Assembly: GCF_022012475.1 (NCBI RefSeq)
Contig: NZ_JAKLWS010000001.1
Location: forward strand, 62,001-126,000
Length of the DNA stretch: 64,000 nucleotides
Reading direction: 5' to 3'
Source of the DNA: Rhodohalobacter sulfatireducens
GTDB lineage: Bacteria; Bacteroidota; Rhodothermia; Balneolales; Balneolaceae
The stretch's first letter is position 1, and each line of letters starts with the position of its first letter. The translations under genes were made by a program, and so were the position numbers. The notes under the pieces are model-generated. The model searched no databases. It saw only the letters and a list, made by a program, of their open reading frames with translations, and was not told the DNA's origin. This document shows positions 1-8,183 of the stretch, piece by piece.

Positions 1-124
1 CTTCATCCTGGTTGTGTGAGTGATTCATCGTTAAACCCAAACCAAGCCATCCTGCAATGTTCCAAATCATTACAGTTATCACCAGAATGCTGGTTAGCTT
101 ATAGTATGTTCGATCCGCATTCAT
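1..124 (-). CDS. Partial membrane protein, N-terminal fragment
   Basis: An open frame starts at the ATG read on the minus strand from 124 and runs off the left edge. It encodes at least 41 residues beginning MNADRTYYKLTS. One hydrophobic stretch, about residues 11-32 (ILVITVMIWNIAGWLG), looks like a first transmembrane helix. It is followed by a His/Asn-rich piece (MNHSHN). It is divergent from the nuclease gene at 251, so 125-250 should hold both promoters. The visible part is too short to identify a family. Confidence 0.5.
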   Translation of the reverse strand, partial: MNADRTYYKLTSILVITVMIWNIAGWLGLGLTMNHSHNQDE

Positions 125-250
125 TCAGGTAATTTAACACTTAATTGTGAAAAATATTTTAATTCACAAAACCTGTAGCCATGAATAGAAAAGACTAATA
201 TCTGCTCATTTTCCTTATTTTTAAATATAAGCTGCAAATAATATTCTACT

Positions 251-1102
251 ATGAAATCAAATATTCGGGTAACAAAAGCTTCAGGAGAGCAGGAACTTTT
301 CGATGAGCATAAACTCAGAAGATCACTCAGAAGCGCCGGTGCCCACGGGGATACCGTCGATCGAATCGTTGAGTCTATTCATCAGTTACTCCATGACGGC
401 ATTTCCACGCAAAAAATTTATCGTGAAGCCTTTGATCTGCTTAAAGAGGATTCTAAGAGACTGGCTGGCCGCTATAAACTGAAAGATGCTATTCTTGAAC
501 TTGGGCCAACCGGATTCCCGTTCGAAAAATTTATCGCAGAACTTCTGAATCACCAGGAATACAAGACAGAAAATGGGATCATTGTTGAAGGCGATTGTGT
601 CTCCCATGAAATTGATGTTATTGCTCAAAAAGACAACGAACATTTTATGATTGAGTGCAAATTTCACAACCGTAAAGGACATACCTGTGATGTGAAAATT
701 CCCCTCTACATTCAATCTCGATTTTTAGATGTAAAAAGAAAATGGACAAGCCTGCCGGGCCATAAAAATAAAGTTCACAAAGGGTGGGTCGTTACCAATA
801 CCCGGTTTACAAAAGATGCGGAGCAATACGCCGAGTGTATTGGATTGAAGCTACTGAGCTGGGATTATCCAAAGAATAACGGGTTGAAAGATCTTATCAG
901 CAGGGCGAAACTGCATCCGGTAACATGTTTGTCATCCATGGATAAAATGGAGAAAAAACATCTTTTGGATGCTGATATCGTGCTTTGTTCTCAATTACTG
1001 GATCACACCGAGATGCTGGATAAGATTGGGATCGATTCTCGAAAGAAGAATCAAATCTTAAAAGAAGCTCGCGCCATCTGCAATCAGGAGAACAATCTAT
1101 GA
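251..1102 (+). CDS. ATP-cone domain plus Mrr-type PD-(D/E)xK nuclease protein
   Basis: 283 residues. The N-terminal part, about residues 5-85, reads as an ATP-cone, the nucleotide-sensing module best known from ribonucleotide reductases and NrdR (VTKASGEQELFDEHKL, then a helical section). Residues 90-205 resemble an Mrr-like restriction endonuclease fold: E92 in GFPFEKF, D122 in HEIDVIAQ, and E135-x-K137 in MIECKFH make the PD-(D/E)xK signature. A helical tail follows. The stop overlaps the next start by four bases (ATGA, 1099-1102), so the two genes are probably translationally coupled. Known family: ATP-cone/Mrr fusions are annotated as restriction endonucleases, but no methylase or specificity subunit is nearby, so classical restriction is not implied. 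Role inferred: nucleotide-regulated nucleic-acid cleavage acting with the downstream beta-CASP protein. Confidence 0.75.
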   Translation: MKSNIRVTKASGEQELFDEHKLRRSLRSAGAHGDTVDRIVESIHQLLHDGISTQKIYREAFDLLKEDSKRLAGRYKLKDAILELGPTGFPFEKFIAELLNHQEYKTENGIIVEGDCVSHEIDVIAQKDNEHFMIECKFHNRKGHTCDVKIPLYIQSRFLDVKRKWTSLPGHKNKVHKGWVVTNTRFTKDAEQYAECIGLKLLSWDYPKNNGLKDLISRAKLHPVTCLSSMDKMEKKHLLDADIVLCSQLLDHTEMLDKIGIDSRKKNQILKEARAICNQENNL

Positions 1103-2478
1103 GTGAATCAATAAACATCCATTTCCTCGGGGCTGCCGGTACGGTAACCGGAAGTAAATTTCTTATTGAATCATCTGATAAAAATATCCTCATTGATTGC
1201 GGATTATTCCAGGGGATCAAAAAAATTCGGCAGCTGAACTGGAGCCATCTTCCGATCCATCTGTCCGATATTGATCTTGTTGTTCTAACTCACGGTCATT
1301 TGGATCACTCCGGTTTCTTGCCGAACCTTGTTAAAATGGGATACAAAGGCCCTATTTGGGCAACTTCTCCGACGATTGATATCACTAAAATTATCCTGGA
1401 AGACAGTGCCAAAATCCAGGAGGAAGATGCTGAAAAAGCAAATAAGGAGCACTTCTCAAAGCATCACCCCGCCAAGCCTCTTTACACGCTGAGACATGTT
1501 GAGAAGACTCTTCCGCTATTTGAGGCTAAAGATGAAGGTATTTGGGTCCAGGTCAGTGATCATATTCGGTTACGGTTTCAATATAACGGTCACATACTTG
1601 GAGCCGCCTACCTGGAGCTGGATCTTTTAGGAAAACGGTTTGTCTTTTCCGGGGATGTCGGGCGACCCTCAGATCCACTCCTTCGAGAACCCAAAAAGCC
1701 GGAAAAAGCGCATATTCTGTTTTTAGAGAGCACTTATGGCGATCGGCTTCACCCGGATAAATCAACACTGGATGAAATGCAAAAGGTTATTCTTGAAACG
1801 TATGACAACAAGGGAACCATTATCATCCCGAGTTTTGCAGTGGAGCGGGCTCAACTGCTGCTTTACATGTTGTGGCAACTTCGTGTTCAGAATAAAATCC
1901 CCGAATCCATTCCTATTATTCTCGACAGTCCCATGGGAGCAAATGTTCTTGACCTGTTTCAAAAACACACAAGTTGGCATAAACTGAGTTCAGCAGAGTG
2001 TTCAGAGATGTGCAACCAGGTCCGGGTTACGAAATCTTTTAAAGAAACATGGGAAATCATTGATGATCCGCAGTCGAAAATAATTATTGCCGGAAGCGGA
2101 ATGGTAACCGGTGGCCGTGTGCTTACATACCTCGAACAGTATATCGATCGACCCGAGACAACCGTACTACTTGCCGGATACCAGGCTGAAGGTACTCGCG
2201 GACGACATCTTCTTGACGGTCTTAAAGAGATTAAATTTTACGGAAAATATTTTCCGGTTAAAGCACGTATAGAATATCTCGAAGGCCTTTCGGGGCATGC
2301 CGATCAATCGGAGCTGTTGAAATGGGTTTCCGATATCAGCGAATCACCCGAAAATGTGTATCTTGTGCACGGTGAACCGCAAGCTCTGGACATGCTTCGG
2401 TTAAAAATAAAAGATCGTTACGGGTGGAATGTTCACATCCCGGATCTGTTTGAGGTAGATACAGTCACTATCGGGTGA
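1099..2478 (+). CDS. MBL-fold beta-CASP ribonuclease (YSH1/CPSF-like)
   Basis: 459 residues, usual length for bacterial beta-CASP RNases. The metallo-beta-lactamase core carries THGHLDH (H65, H67, D69, H70), NGHILGA (H165) and SGDVGR (D186), which are the zinc ligands. ESTYGDR at 210-216 and the inserted beta-CASP domain follow. GLSGHADQ near the C-terminus and LVHGE match the RMMBL motif block. There is no signal peptide, so it is cytosolic. Proteins of this family cleave RNA endo- and exonucleolytically. The first four bases overlap the upstream ATP-cone/Mrr gene, which suggests a two-gene operon and joint action on nucleic acid. Identification of the fold is firm; the substrate is not known from sequence. 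Confidence 0.88.
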   Translation: MSESINIHFLGAAGTVTGSKFLIESSDKNILIDCGLFQGIKKIRQLNWSHLPIHLSDIDLVVLTHGHLDHSGFLPNLVKMGYKGPIWATSPTIDITKIILEDSAKIQEEDAEKANKEHFSKHHPAKPLYTLRHVEKTLPLFEAKDEGIWVQVSDHIRLRFQYNGHILGAAYLELDLLGKRFVFSGDVGRPSDPLLREPKKPEKAHILFLESTYGDRLHPDKSTLDEMQKVILETYDNKGTIIIPSFAVERAQLLLYMLWQLRVQNKIPESIPIILDSPMGANVLDLFQKHTSWHKLSSAECSEMCNQVRVTKSFKETWEIIDDPQSKIIIAGSGMVTGGRVLTYLEQYIDRPETTVLLAGYQAEGTRGRHLLDGLKEIKFYGKYFPVKARIEYLEGLSGHADQSELLKWVSDISESPENVYLVHGEPQALDMLRLKIKDRYGWNVHIPDLFEVDTVTIG

Positions 2479-2547
2479 TTGTGTTTATTAAAACAGATAT
2501 TTTCTTTACATATTCAATACTTACTTCATACTTATACCATTTTTTTT

Positions 2548-3045
2548 ATGAGCAATAAAATATTTTACTCGTTGGTTGCCGTTTTTATCATAGCCAGTTC
2601 CTTTTTCTGGATCTACATGTTCCAGGGAAAGTCCTTTGCACTACCTTTTTCTGAAACTGAAACTGTGAACGCCGAGGGTATCTCACTTACCATGTATCAC
2701 AGTCCAACCTGCGGATGTTGTGTGAAATGGGCTGAATATTTAGAGGAGCATGGAGTAGAAGTTACGATGGAAGAGACCATGAATGTGTACGGCACCAAAA
2801 GAGATCACGGTGTACCGAACCAATTAAGTTCCTGCCATACAGCCGTTGTTGATGGATACGTAATTGAAGGACATGTGCCGGTGGAAGATATTGTAAGACT
2901 TCTGGACGAACGCCCTGATGCTATTGGCCTTTCGGTCCCCGGTATGCCGATCAACTCACCGGGAATGGATATGCCTTCAGACGAAGAATATCAAACCGTT
3001 CTTTTTGATTCAGAAAATATCTCCGTTTACAACACCCACAACTAA
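2548..3045 (+). CDS. DUF411 family metal-binding protein, membrane-anchored
   Basis: 165 residues when started at the ATG at 2548 (MSNKIFYS). An earlier in-frame start at 2479 would add 23 residues that look non-coding and place the hydrophobic segment internally. Residues 5-24 are a signal anchor. The DUF411 core follows, with SPTCGCCVKW (C55, C57, C58) and a further Cys in LSSCHTA (C96). DUF411 proteins occur with copper-resistance genes and their cysteines are presumed to bind copper or other soft metals. Here no copper pump is adjacent; the CDF exporter 3 kb away is the nearest metal gene. The C-terminal residues 130-165 include a Met-rich stretch (GMPINSPGMDM) that could add metal ligands. 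Confidence 0.78.
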   Translation: MSNKIFYSLVAVFIIASSFFWIYMFQGKSFALPFSETETVNAEGISLTMYHSPTCGCCVKWAEYLEEHGVEVTMEETMNVYGTKRDHGVPNQLSSCHTAVVDGYVIEGHVPVEDIVRLLDERPDAIGLSVPGMPINSPGMDMPSDEEYQTVLFDSENISVYNTHN

Positions 3046-3127
3046 ATAAAACTGATCGCTCAACTTATATTATTTGTTCTGTAAGTAGCTGAATCAGAAT
3101 CTTTTAAAATTAAATCAATTTCTGAAT

Positions 3128-3337
3128 ATGCATTGGGTAAATGGCGTTGACGGATGGATTACTTTTACCTGGTGGGCAATTCTTATACTGATTGCAATTT
3201 TCATTATTCGATATTTTGTAAAGCGTAATATGCACCCCGAAGAGAGTAAAGCGTTAAACATATTAAAAGAGAGATTTGCGAAGGGTGAAATTGACAAAGA
3301 TGAGTTCGAAGAAAAAAAGAAACATCTGGTTGATTAA
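3128..3337 (+). CDS. Small SHOCT-domain membrane protein
   Basis: 69 residues. One transmembrane helix, about residues 13-32 (ITFTWWAILILIAIFIIRYF), is followed by a C-terminal SHOCT motif, residues 41-68 (ALNILKERFAKGEIDKDEFE). SHOCT is a short helical oligomerisation motif found at the ends of many bacterial proteins. It lies about 80 bp after the DUF411 gene on the same strand and may be co-transcribed. No enzymatic function is expected. Confidence 0.75.
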   Translation: MHWVNGVDGWITFTWWAILILIAIFIIRYFVKRNMHPEESKALNILKERFAKGEIDKDEFEEKKKHLVD

Positions 3338-3355
3338 GGCCAATTTCTTTTGAAC

Positions 3356-4024
3356 TTACCGGCTTAAATCCCAGACCGGAACTCCCAAAAATGCCGATAG
3401 TTTATCAGCATCCTCCCGAACTTTAACAGCCTTCCCATGGTCAATCACATTTAAACGGGATGCATCCTTAAGGATCAAATTCAATTCATAACTTCTGTAA
3501 GATCTACTGTTGCTGCTTGATACACTTTCGGAAATAATTTGCAGTGCATGAACTTGACTCAATCTTACGGCATCCTTCTTAGTATTACTGACGCTTGAAT
3601 CAACCTGAGGAGCTTTTTTGCCTTTCCAATACATTCCATCTGTTTTATCAAACACGATTGGGCGAACCGATTTTTTAAAAAATATACTGCCAATCAAAAA
3701 GAAAACTACTCCTGCGAGAACAGGCAGCCATTCATTCGATTCAAATAATTGAGTCAGCGGTACCGATAAACCGGAAATCCCGCTGTATGCCAGGAAAGCA
3801 CCTGCTACCATAAAAATTGAACTGAACAGAAATGAACCGGGGGAAGATTTAAATTCCACCCGATTCGGATTTATCTCCTTTAGGCTGTGTGAACCAAAAT
3901 TCTTACCTCCTCTTTTCAAAGGCCTCCAGTCCGTTTTTTCAGCAACTTTATCGTCAAATTGTGAAATCCTTTCTGCAGATTCTTTGGCAAGCTGATCTAA
4001 CTTCTCTTTTATTTTGTCGAACAT
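3356..4024 (-). CDS. Uncharacterised membrane protein, tandem paralogue A
   Basis: 222 residues, the same length as the gene at 4130-4798 and clearly its paralogue. Both start with an amphipathic helix (MFDKIKEKLDQL), then share EKTDW-x-PLKRGG-x-NF, two central hydrophobic helices (about residues 65-82 and 96-114), the motif PIVFDKT-x-G-x-YWKG, and a conserved C-terminal block (HALQIISE; SYELNLILKD; RLNVIDHG; FLGVPVWD). The C-terminal half is predicted to be cytosolic. The family is known only as a conserved hypothetical; the function is not recognised. The gene is convergent with the SHOCT gene, with only 18 bases between their stops. Confidence 0.7.
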   Translation of the reverse strand: MFDKIKEKLDQLAKESAERISQFDDKVAEKTDWRPLKRGGKNFGSHSLKEINPNRVEFKSSPGSFLFSSIFMVAGAFLAYSGISGLSVPLTQLFESNEWLPVLAGVVFFLIGSIFFKKSVRPIVFDKTDGMYWKGKKAPQVDSSVSNTKKDAVRLSQVHALQIISESVSSSNSRSYRSYELNLILKDASRLNVIDHGKAVKVREDADKLSAFLGVPVWDLSR

Positions 4025-4129
4025 ATTTACCCTCTTTAAATATTATTGATGATTTGGACTGACGTAGCTAAGAAATCAAAATCAGATACAAAATTAATGA
4101 AGACAATTTCAGTTAAAAATCATAATTGA

Positions 4130-4798
4130 TTATTCCATACTTGCATCCCAAACGGGAACATCCAGGAATTCTGCCAACTTCTTTGCATCATCTCTGATTT
4201 TTACCGGGCTCCCGTGATCTACTACATTCATTCTTGAACCATCTCTCAAAACCAGGTTTAATTCATAACTCACATAACTTTTATTATCACTCCGAACCAG
4301 CTCCGGGATAATTTGCAGTGCATAAATGTTTCCGATTCTGCTGCTGATCTCTTCTTCCATTTTTGCCATATATCGCTTTGGCTTCTTCCATCCTTTCCAG
4401 TAGAATCCCAGTGTTTTATCAAAAATGACCGGTTTTGAAAAACTGTAAAACAGCCATCCCCCAACGGTCGCAAAAATCAACCCGAATAAAATGATGAATA
4501 TAAAATCGGACTGATAGATGTCGGCCACTTCATGCAACATCTCTCTTCCAAAAAAAATGGGCATACCTACTCCAATTGTGAAAAATATCAGGCTAAATAA
4601 TTTAGCACCCATTGTTGATCTGAATTCGATCCGCATATAGTTAACTTCGACCAATTTATGCGTTTGGAAATTGGTGCCTCCTCTTTTTAAAGGCTCCCAT
4701 TCGGTTTTTAGTGCCATTTCATCATCAAATTTCGATGGATCAAAGGATGGCTTCCAACTGGAAAGCTTTTTAAGGGCGTGTTTAATTTTGTTCAGCAT
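4130..4798 (-). CDS. Uncharacterised membrane protein, tandem paralogue B
   Basis: 222 residues; the upstream member of a tandem duplication with 3356-4024. It shares LKTEWEPLKRGGTNF, two hydrophobic helices, PVIFDKTLGFYWKG, SYVSYELNLVLRDGSR and FLDVPVWDAS. The 105-base gap between the two copies allows co-transcription. Divergence is substantial outside the motif blocks, so the duplication is not recent. The invariant FDKT-G-YWKG and NVVDHG-x-x-x-KIRDDA segments must carry the shared function, which is not recognised. Confidence 0.7.
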   Translation of the reverse strand: MLNKIKHALKKLSSWKPSFDPSKFDDEMALKTEWEPLKRGGTNFQTHKLVEVNYMRIEFRSTMGAKLFSLIFFTIGVGMPIFFGREMLHEVADIYQSDFIFIILFGLIFATVGGWLFYSFSKPVIFDKTLGFYWKGWKKPKRYMAKMEEEISSRIGNIYALQIIPELVRSDNKSYVSYELNLVLRDGSRMNVVDHGSPVKIRDDAKKLAEFLDVPVWDASME

Positions 4799-4940
4799 AT
4801 TTGAAATTTTTAATTCTTTTAAACCAATATGAACTTAGATCTGATCATTGTACTAAATCCTGTTGATCAATAAAATTGAACTCCTTTTGCCATCTTCTCG
4901 GTAAAAAATTTGATATTTTGTGGATATATAATCATAAAAA

Positions 4941-4946
4941 AAGGAG
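4941..4946 (+). promoter_or_regulatory. Shine-Dalgarno that fixes the DUF302 start
   Basis: AAGGAG lies five bases before the ATG at 4952. The longest open frame begins 42 bases earlier at 4910, but that start has no ribosome-binding site and would add 14 residues (MIFCGYIIIKKGEK) that include the translated Shine-Dalgarno. The start at 4952 is therefore preferred. Confidence 0.75.
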
Positions 4947-4951
4947 AAAAA

Positions 4952-5338
4952 ATGAGTTATTACGTATCAACAAAATTTAACGGATCATTTGATGAAGCGA
5001 TCACCAAAACCACGGAAGAACTCAAGAAAGAGGGATTCGGTATTCTTACAGAGATTGACGTTAAGGAAACACTGAAAAAGAAATTGGATGTGGATTTCAA
5101 AAAGTACAAGATACTGGGTGCATGTAATCCGGGCTTTGCTCACAAAGCACTCCAGGCAGAAGATAAAATCGGTACGATGTTACCGTGCAACGTCATCGTG
5201 GAGGAGCATGAAGATGGAACTGTTGAAGTTTCTGCCGTGAATCCACTTGACTCCATGCAGGCCGTCCAAAATTCAAGCCTCGGTGATATTGCCGGTGAGG
5301 TAAAATCGAAACTGGAGAAGGTTATTCAGGCGATTTAG
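4952..5338 (+). CDS. DUF302 domain protein
   Basis: 128 residues from the ATG at 4952. The protein is a single DUF302 domain: FDEAITKTTEELKKEGFGIL near the N-terminus, then KKYKILGACNPGFAHKAL (residues 50-67) with the family's GACNP motif, and the MLPCNVIV strand. It has no signal peptide or membrane segment. DUF302 proteins are small and widespread and have been linked to detoxification and heme or metal stress, but their biochemical activity is unknown. The gene stands alone and is followed by two inverted-repeat elements. Confidence 0.85.
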   Translation: MSYYVSTKFNGSFDEAITKTTEELKKEGFGILTEIDVKETLKKKLDVDFKKYKILGACNPGFAHKALQAEDKIGTMLPCNVIVEEHEDGTVEVSAVNPLDSMQAVQNSSLGDIAGEVKSKLEKVIQAI

Positions 5339-5349
5339 CAAGATAGAGT

Positions 5350-5447
5350 AGACATGGTATTTTTTCATGCTCGCGATTAATTTTGAGTTTATTGCAGAGT
5401 CAGAATCATATATAGATCTCTGAATCAGCAAGAAAAATACCATGTCT
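5350..5447. repeat. 98-bp inverted-repeat element, copy 1
   Basis: The arms are AGACATGGTATTTTT at 5350-5364 and AAAAATACCATGTCT at 5433-5447, perfect complements over 15 bp. The interior contains a second palindromic piece around TCAGA...TCTGA (5400-5423). It can fold into one long hairpin and sits between convergent genes, just after the DUF302 stop. It contains no gene. Copy 2 begins 55 bp downstream. Confidence 0.75.
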
Positions 5448-5502
5448 TTCAGGTGAAACACTCATCGGATGACTCAAAGGTTACTTCAACACTGCCAGAC
5501 TC

Positions 5503-5600
5503 AGACATTGTATTTTTCTTACCATTTCAGAATTCTGAAATTTTACCTCTCTCTAAAATCATCTCAAAGCGAGTTGCAGGCACGAAAAAATACAATGTCT
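5503..5600. repeat. 98-bp inverted-repeat element, copy 2
   Basis: The arms are AGACATTGTATTTTT at 5503-5517 and AAAAATACAATGTCT at 5586-5600. They are perfect complements over 15 bp and differ from copy 1 at one symmetrical position (G-C changed to T-A on both sides). The length is the same as copy 1. Internal similarity, such as CGTGC or CATGC next to one arm and GTAAGAAAAATAC or GCAAGAAAAATAC next to the other, is seen when copy 2 is reversed. The two copies therefore lie in opposite orientation. The last base is two bases from the CDF gene's stop codon. Confidence 0.75.
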
Positions 5601-5601
5601 T

Positions 5602-6501
5602 TTAATTCCCCATCAAACTATCCTTCAAATCCGAAACTTCCACCTGGATCGTGGAATGATGGATATTAAAATGTTCTTGGAGTTCTTCTTTAATCTTCCT
5701 CAGAAACTGATCTGTTTTTTCTGATTTGAGCACGATATGTACCGACAGCACATTCTCGGTTGTACTCATCGCCCAAATATGCAGATCATGGATGGACTCA
5801 ACCTCTTCATGCTCTTTCAAAAAGCTCTCTACCTCTTCATAATCTATATCTTTTGGTACAGCATCCAGTGCCAGGTTGATGGAATCAATGAAGAGTCCCC
5901 AGGTGCCGTAAACAATCACAAATAGGATAATGAAACTGGTTACCGGGTCTATCCACATGGCACCGGTTACATTAATCAGCAATCCCGATACAACCACACC
6001 GAGAGAAACTCCGGCGTCGGCGGCCATATGCAAAAACGCACCTTTGATATTCAGATCTACTTTTTGGCCTTTCATGAAAAGCAGAGCGGTTGCTGTGTTG
6101 ATCACAAGGCCGACTCCTGCGACGATCATGATTGTACTGCCTGGAATCTCAACAGGATTCTGAATTTTTTGCCATGCCTCCCAGCCAATCACACCCGCCG
6201 CACCGAACAGCAGCAACGCATTAAAAATAGAGACCAGTATGGTACCTCTTCTGAGTCCGTATGTAAACTTTTTGGCGGGACGTTTTTGAGCAACTGCCAT
6301 CGCAAACCAAGCAAATACCAGGCTGAATACATCACTCAGGTTATGGCCGGCATCCGCCAACAGTGCTGACGAATTAATGATCACTCCGTACGTTACCTCA
6401 ACAACAACATAGGCTATATTCAGGCCTATCCCTATTGCAAAGGCTTTGCCGTAGGTTTGTGTGTGAGATTGATCTTGTGAATGTGAGTGGTTATGAGGCA
6501 T
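5602..6501 (-). CDS. CDF family divalent metal cation exporter (CzcD/ZitB-like)
   Basis: 299 residues from the ATG at 6501 (MPHNHSHSQ); a TTG five codons upstream is the only alternative. The N-terminus is His-rich (HNHSHSQDQSH), as in zinc/cobalt exporters. Six transmembrane helices are visible. The metal site motifs LLADAGHNLSDV in TM2 (HxxxD type) and HMAADAGVS in TM5 are intact. The C-terminal cytosolic ferredoxin-like domain, about residues 205-290, contains SIHDLHIWAMS. It exports Zn2+ or similar ions in exchange for protons. It is convergent with DUF302, with the two 98-bp elements between them. Confidence 0.92.
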   Translation of the reverse strand: MPHNHSHSQDQSHTQTYGKAFAIGIGLNIAYVVVEVTYGVIINSSALLADAGHNLSDVFSLVFAWFAMAVAQKRPAKKFTYGLRRGTILVSIFNALLLFGAAGVIGWEAWQKIQNPVEIPGSTIMIVAGVGLVINTATALLFMKGQKVDLNIKGAFLHMAADAGVSLGVVVSGLLINVTGAMWIDPVTSFIILFVIVYGTWGLFIDSINLALDAVPKDIDYEEVESFLKEHEEVESIHDLHIWAMSTTENVLSVHIVLKSEKTDQFLRKIKEELQEHFNIHHSTIQVEVSDLKDSLMGN

Positions 6502-6676
6502 CTGAAAAGATACCAATTTATGTTCTTTTTAATGTTTGGAGTAAATAAAACTTCATTAATTACACTGTCATTAAGACCGGGTGGTTTTGTTCTTAAGAGG
6601 ATGAATTTTCATGATTTGTTATCCATTTCCACGAAATTTTTCGTTCCTATTGCTCCCAAAGAATGACATCTATTCC

Positions 6677-8014
6677 CTAAACGGGCCCAAAAGCCAACAT
6701 GGCATCTGCTACTTTTTTGAACCCGGCGATGTTCGCACCTTTCATATAATCGATGTTACCATCATCATCCTCTCCGTGCTCTTTACACTTTTTGTGGATC
6801 TCTTTCATAATCGATTGGAGACGATCATTGACCTCCTCGGCAGACCAACTCATTCGCAGTTCATTCTGCGAAATTTCCAGGCCTGATACGGCTACACCCC
6901 CTGCATTCGAAGCTTTTCCGGGAGCATAAAGTACATCAGAATCTCTCAACAGACGTGTGGCATCCGCACTGCAAGGCATGTTGGCACCTTCTGCAAGCAA
7001 CATCAATCCGTTCTTCAAAAGTGTTTTTGCTGAAGACAGATCAACTTCATTTTGAGTTGCACATGGTAATGCAATATCACATGGTATTGACCATGGAGTT
7101 TCACCCTCCAGGTACTCGCAAGAGAATTCATCTGCATACTCTTTGATCCTTCCGTACTTCACTTCTTTTAATTCTTTTACGAATTCGAATTTTTCCCTGT
7201 CGATTCCCTCTTTGTCATAAATCGTTCCATCTGAATCAGATAAGGTCACAACTTTCGCTCCTAAATCCATCGCTTTTTGACATGCGTACAATGCTACATT
7301 ACCGCTGCCGGAAATCGAAACTTCTTTTTCTTCGAGATCATCGTCAAATTCTTCAAGCATATTTTGAACAAAATAGATGAGCCCGTATCCGGTGGCCTCG
7401 GTCCGTATAAGACTTCCTCCAAAATTGATGTCTTTGCCCGTAATAGTTCCTGTAAAGCGATTCGTTAGTTTTTTATACTGTCCGAAAAGGTAACTGATCT
7501 CCCGTTTACCTACACCGATGTCACCTGCAGGAATATCCGTATCTTCCCCGATGTACCGTTGAAGCTCATCCATCAGGCTGTGACAAAACCGGAAGATTTC
7601 ACTGTCACTTTTTCCCTTCGGATTGAAATCGGAACCTCCTTTTGCACCGCCAATTGGCAGACTTGTGAGTGCGTTCTTAAAAGTCTGCTCAAATCCCAAA
7701 AATTTCAAGATACCTGCGTTTACGGACGGATGAAAACGCAACCCTCCTTTGTATGGACCGATACTATTGTTGAATTGTACCCGCCAGGCCCTGTTTACAT
7801 GTATCTTCTTGTTGTCATCCATCCATGTTACCCGAAATCGTATAATTCGGTCCGGTTCTGTCAATCTCTCCAGGATAGCTGCTTTTTCATACCTTGGCTT
7901 GTCCGCGATATACGGTAAAATATCTTCATAGACTTCTCTCACCGCCTGGTGAAATTCCTTTTCTCCTGCATTGTGTTTTTTTACCGTCTGTAGTACGCGC
8001 TCTAAATCATACAT
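6677..8014 (-). CDS. gdhA: NADP-type glutamate dehydrogenase
   Basis: 445 residues, typical for the hexameric 50-kDa bacterial enzyme. Visible signatures are PYKGGLRFHPSVN, LTSLPIGGAKGGSDFNPKG (catalytic Lys in GGAKGG), GDIGVGKRE and GSGNVALYACQKAMDLGAKVV (Rossmann loop). The C-terminal block has MPCSADA and APGKASNAGGVAVSG. It interconverts 2-oxoglutarate plus ammonia and glutamate in the cytosol. The start is preceded by GAGGGAG on the minus strand. Divergent from the iron-sulfur gene at 8184. Its nearness to a putative ammonia-releasing exported pathway at 9-16 kb is suggestive only. Confidence 0.95.
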   Translation of the reverse strand: MYDLERVLQTVKKHNAGEKEFHQAVREVYEDILPYIADKPRYEKAAILERLTEPDRIIRFRVTWMDDNKKIHVNRAWRVQFNNSIGPYKGGLRFHPSVNAGILKFLGFEQTFKNALTSLPIGGAKGGSDFNPKGKSDSEIFRFCHSLMDELQRYIGEDTDIPAGDIGVGKREISYLFGQYKKLTNRFTGTITGKDINFGGSLIRTEATGYGLIYFVQNMLEEFDDDLEEKEVSISGSGNVALYACQKAMDLGAKVVTLSDSDGTIYDKEGIDREKFEFVKELKEVKYGRIKEYADEFSCEYLEGETPWSIPCDIALPCATQNEVDLSSAKTLLKNGLMLLAEGANMPCSADATRLLRDSDVLYAPGKASNAGGVAVSGLEISQNELRMSWSAEEVNDRLQSIMKEIHKKCKEHGEDDDGNIDYMKGANIAGFKKVADAMLAFGPV

Positions 8015-8183
8015 ACTCCCTCACTCTTATAGGTTACTTTTTAATAGAATATTTATTTCAATTCAAATTTGTCAGGTTTTTATGCTTGCAAATTGTTTAT
8101 AGCTAAATAAAATCAATACCTTATTTAAATATATTTCTTAGAAATTATTAAATGAAACCTTCAATAAAGATATTCTATAGAAG

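Noticed and set aside
251-1102. Ribonucleotide reductase or NrdR regulator based on the ATP-cone
   Set aside because: No reductase domain or NrdR zinc ribbon; the remainder is a PD-(D/E)xK nuclease fold.
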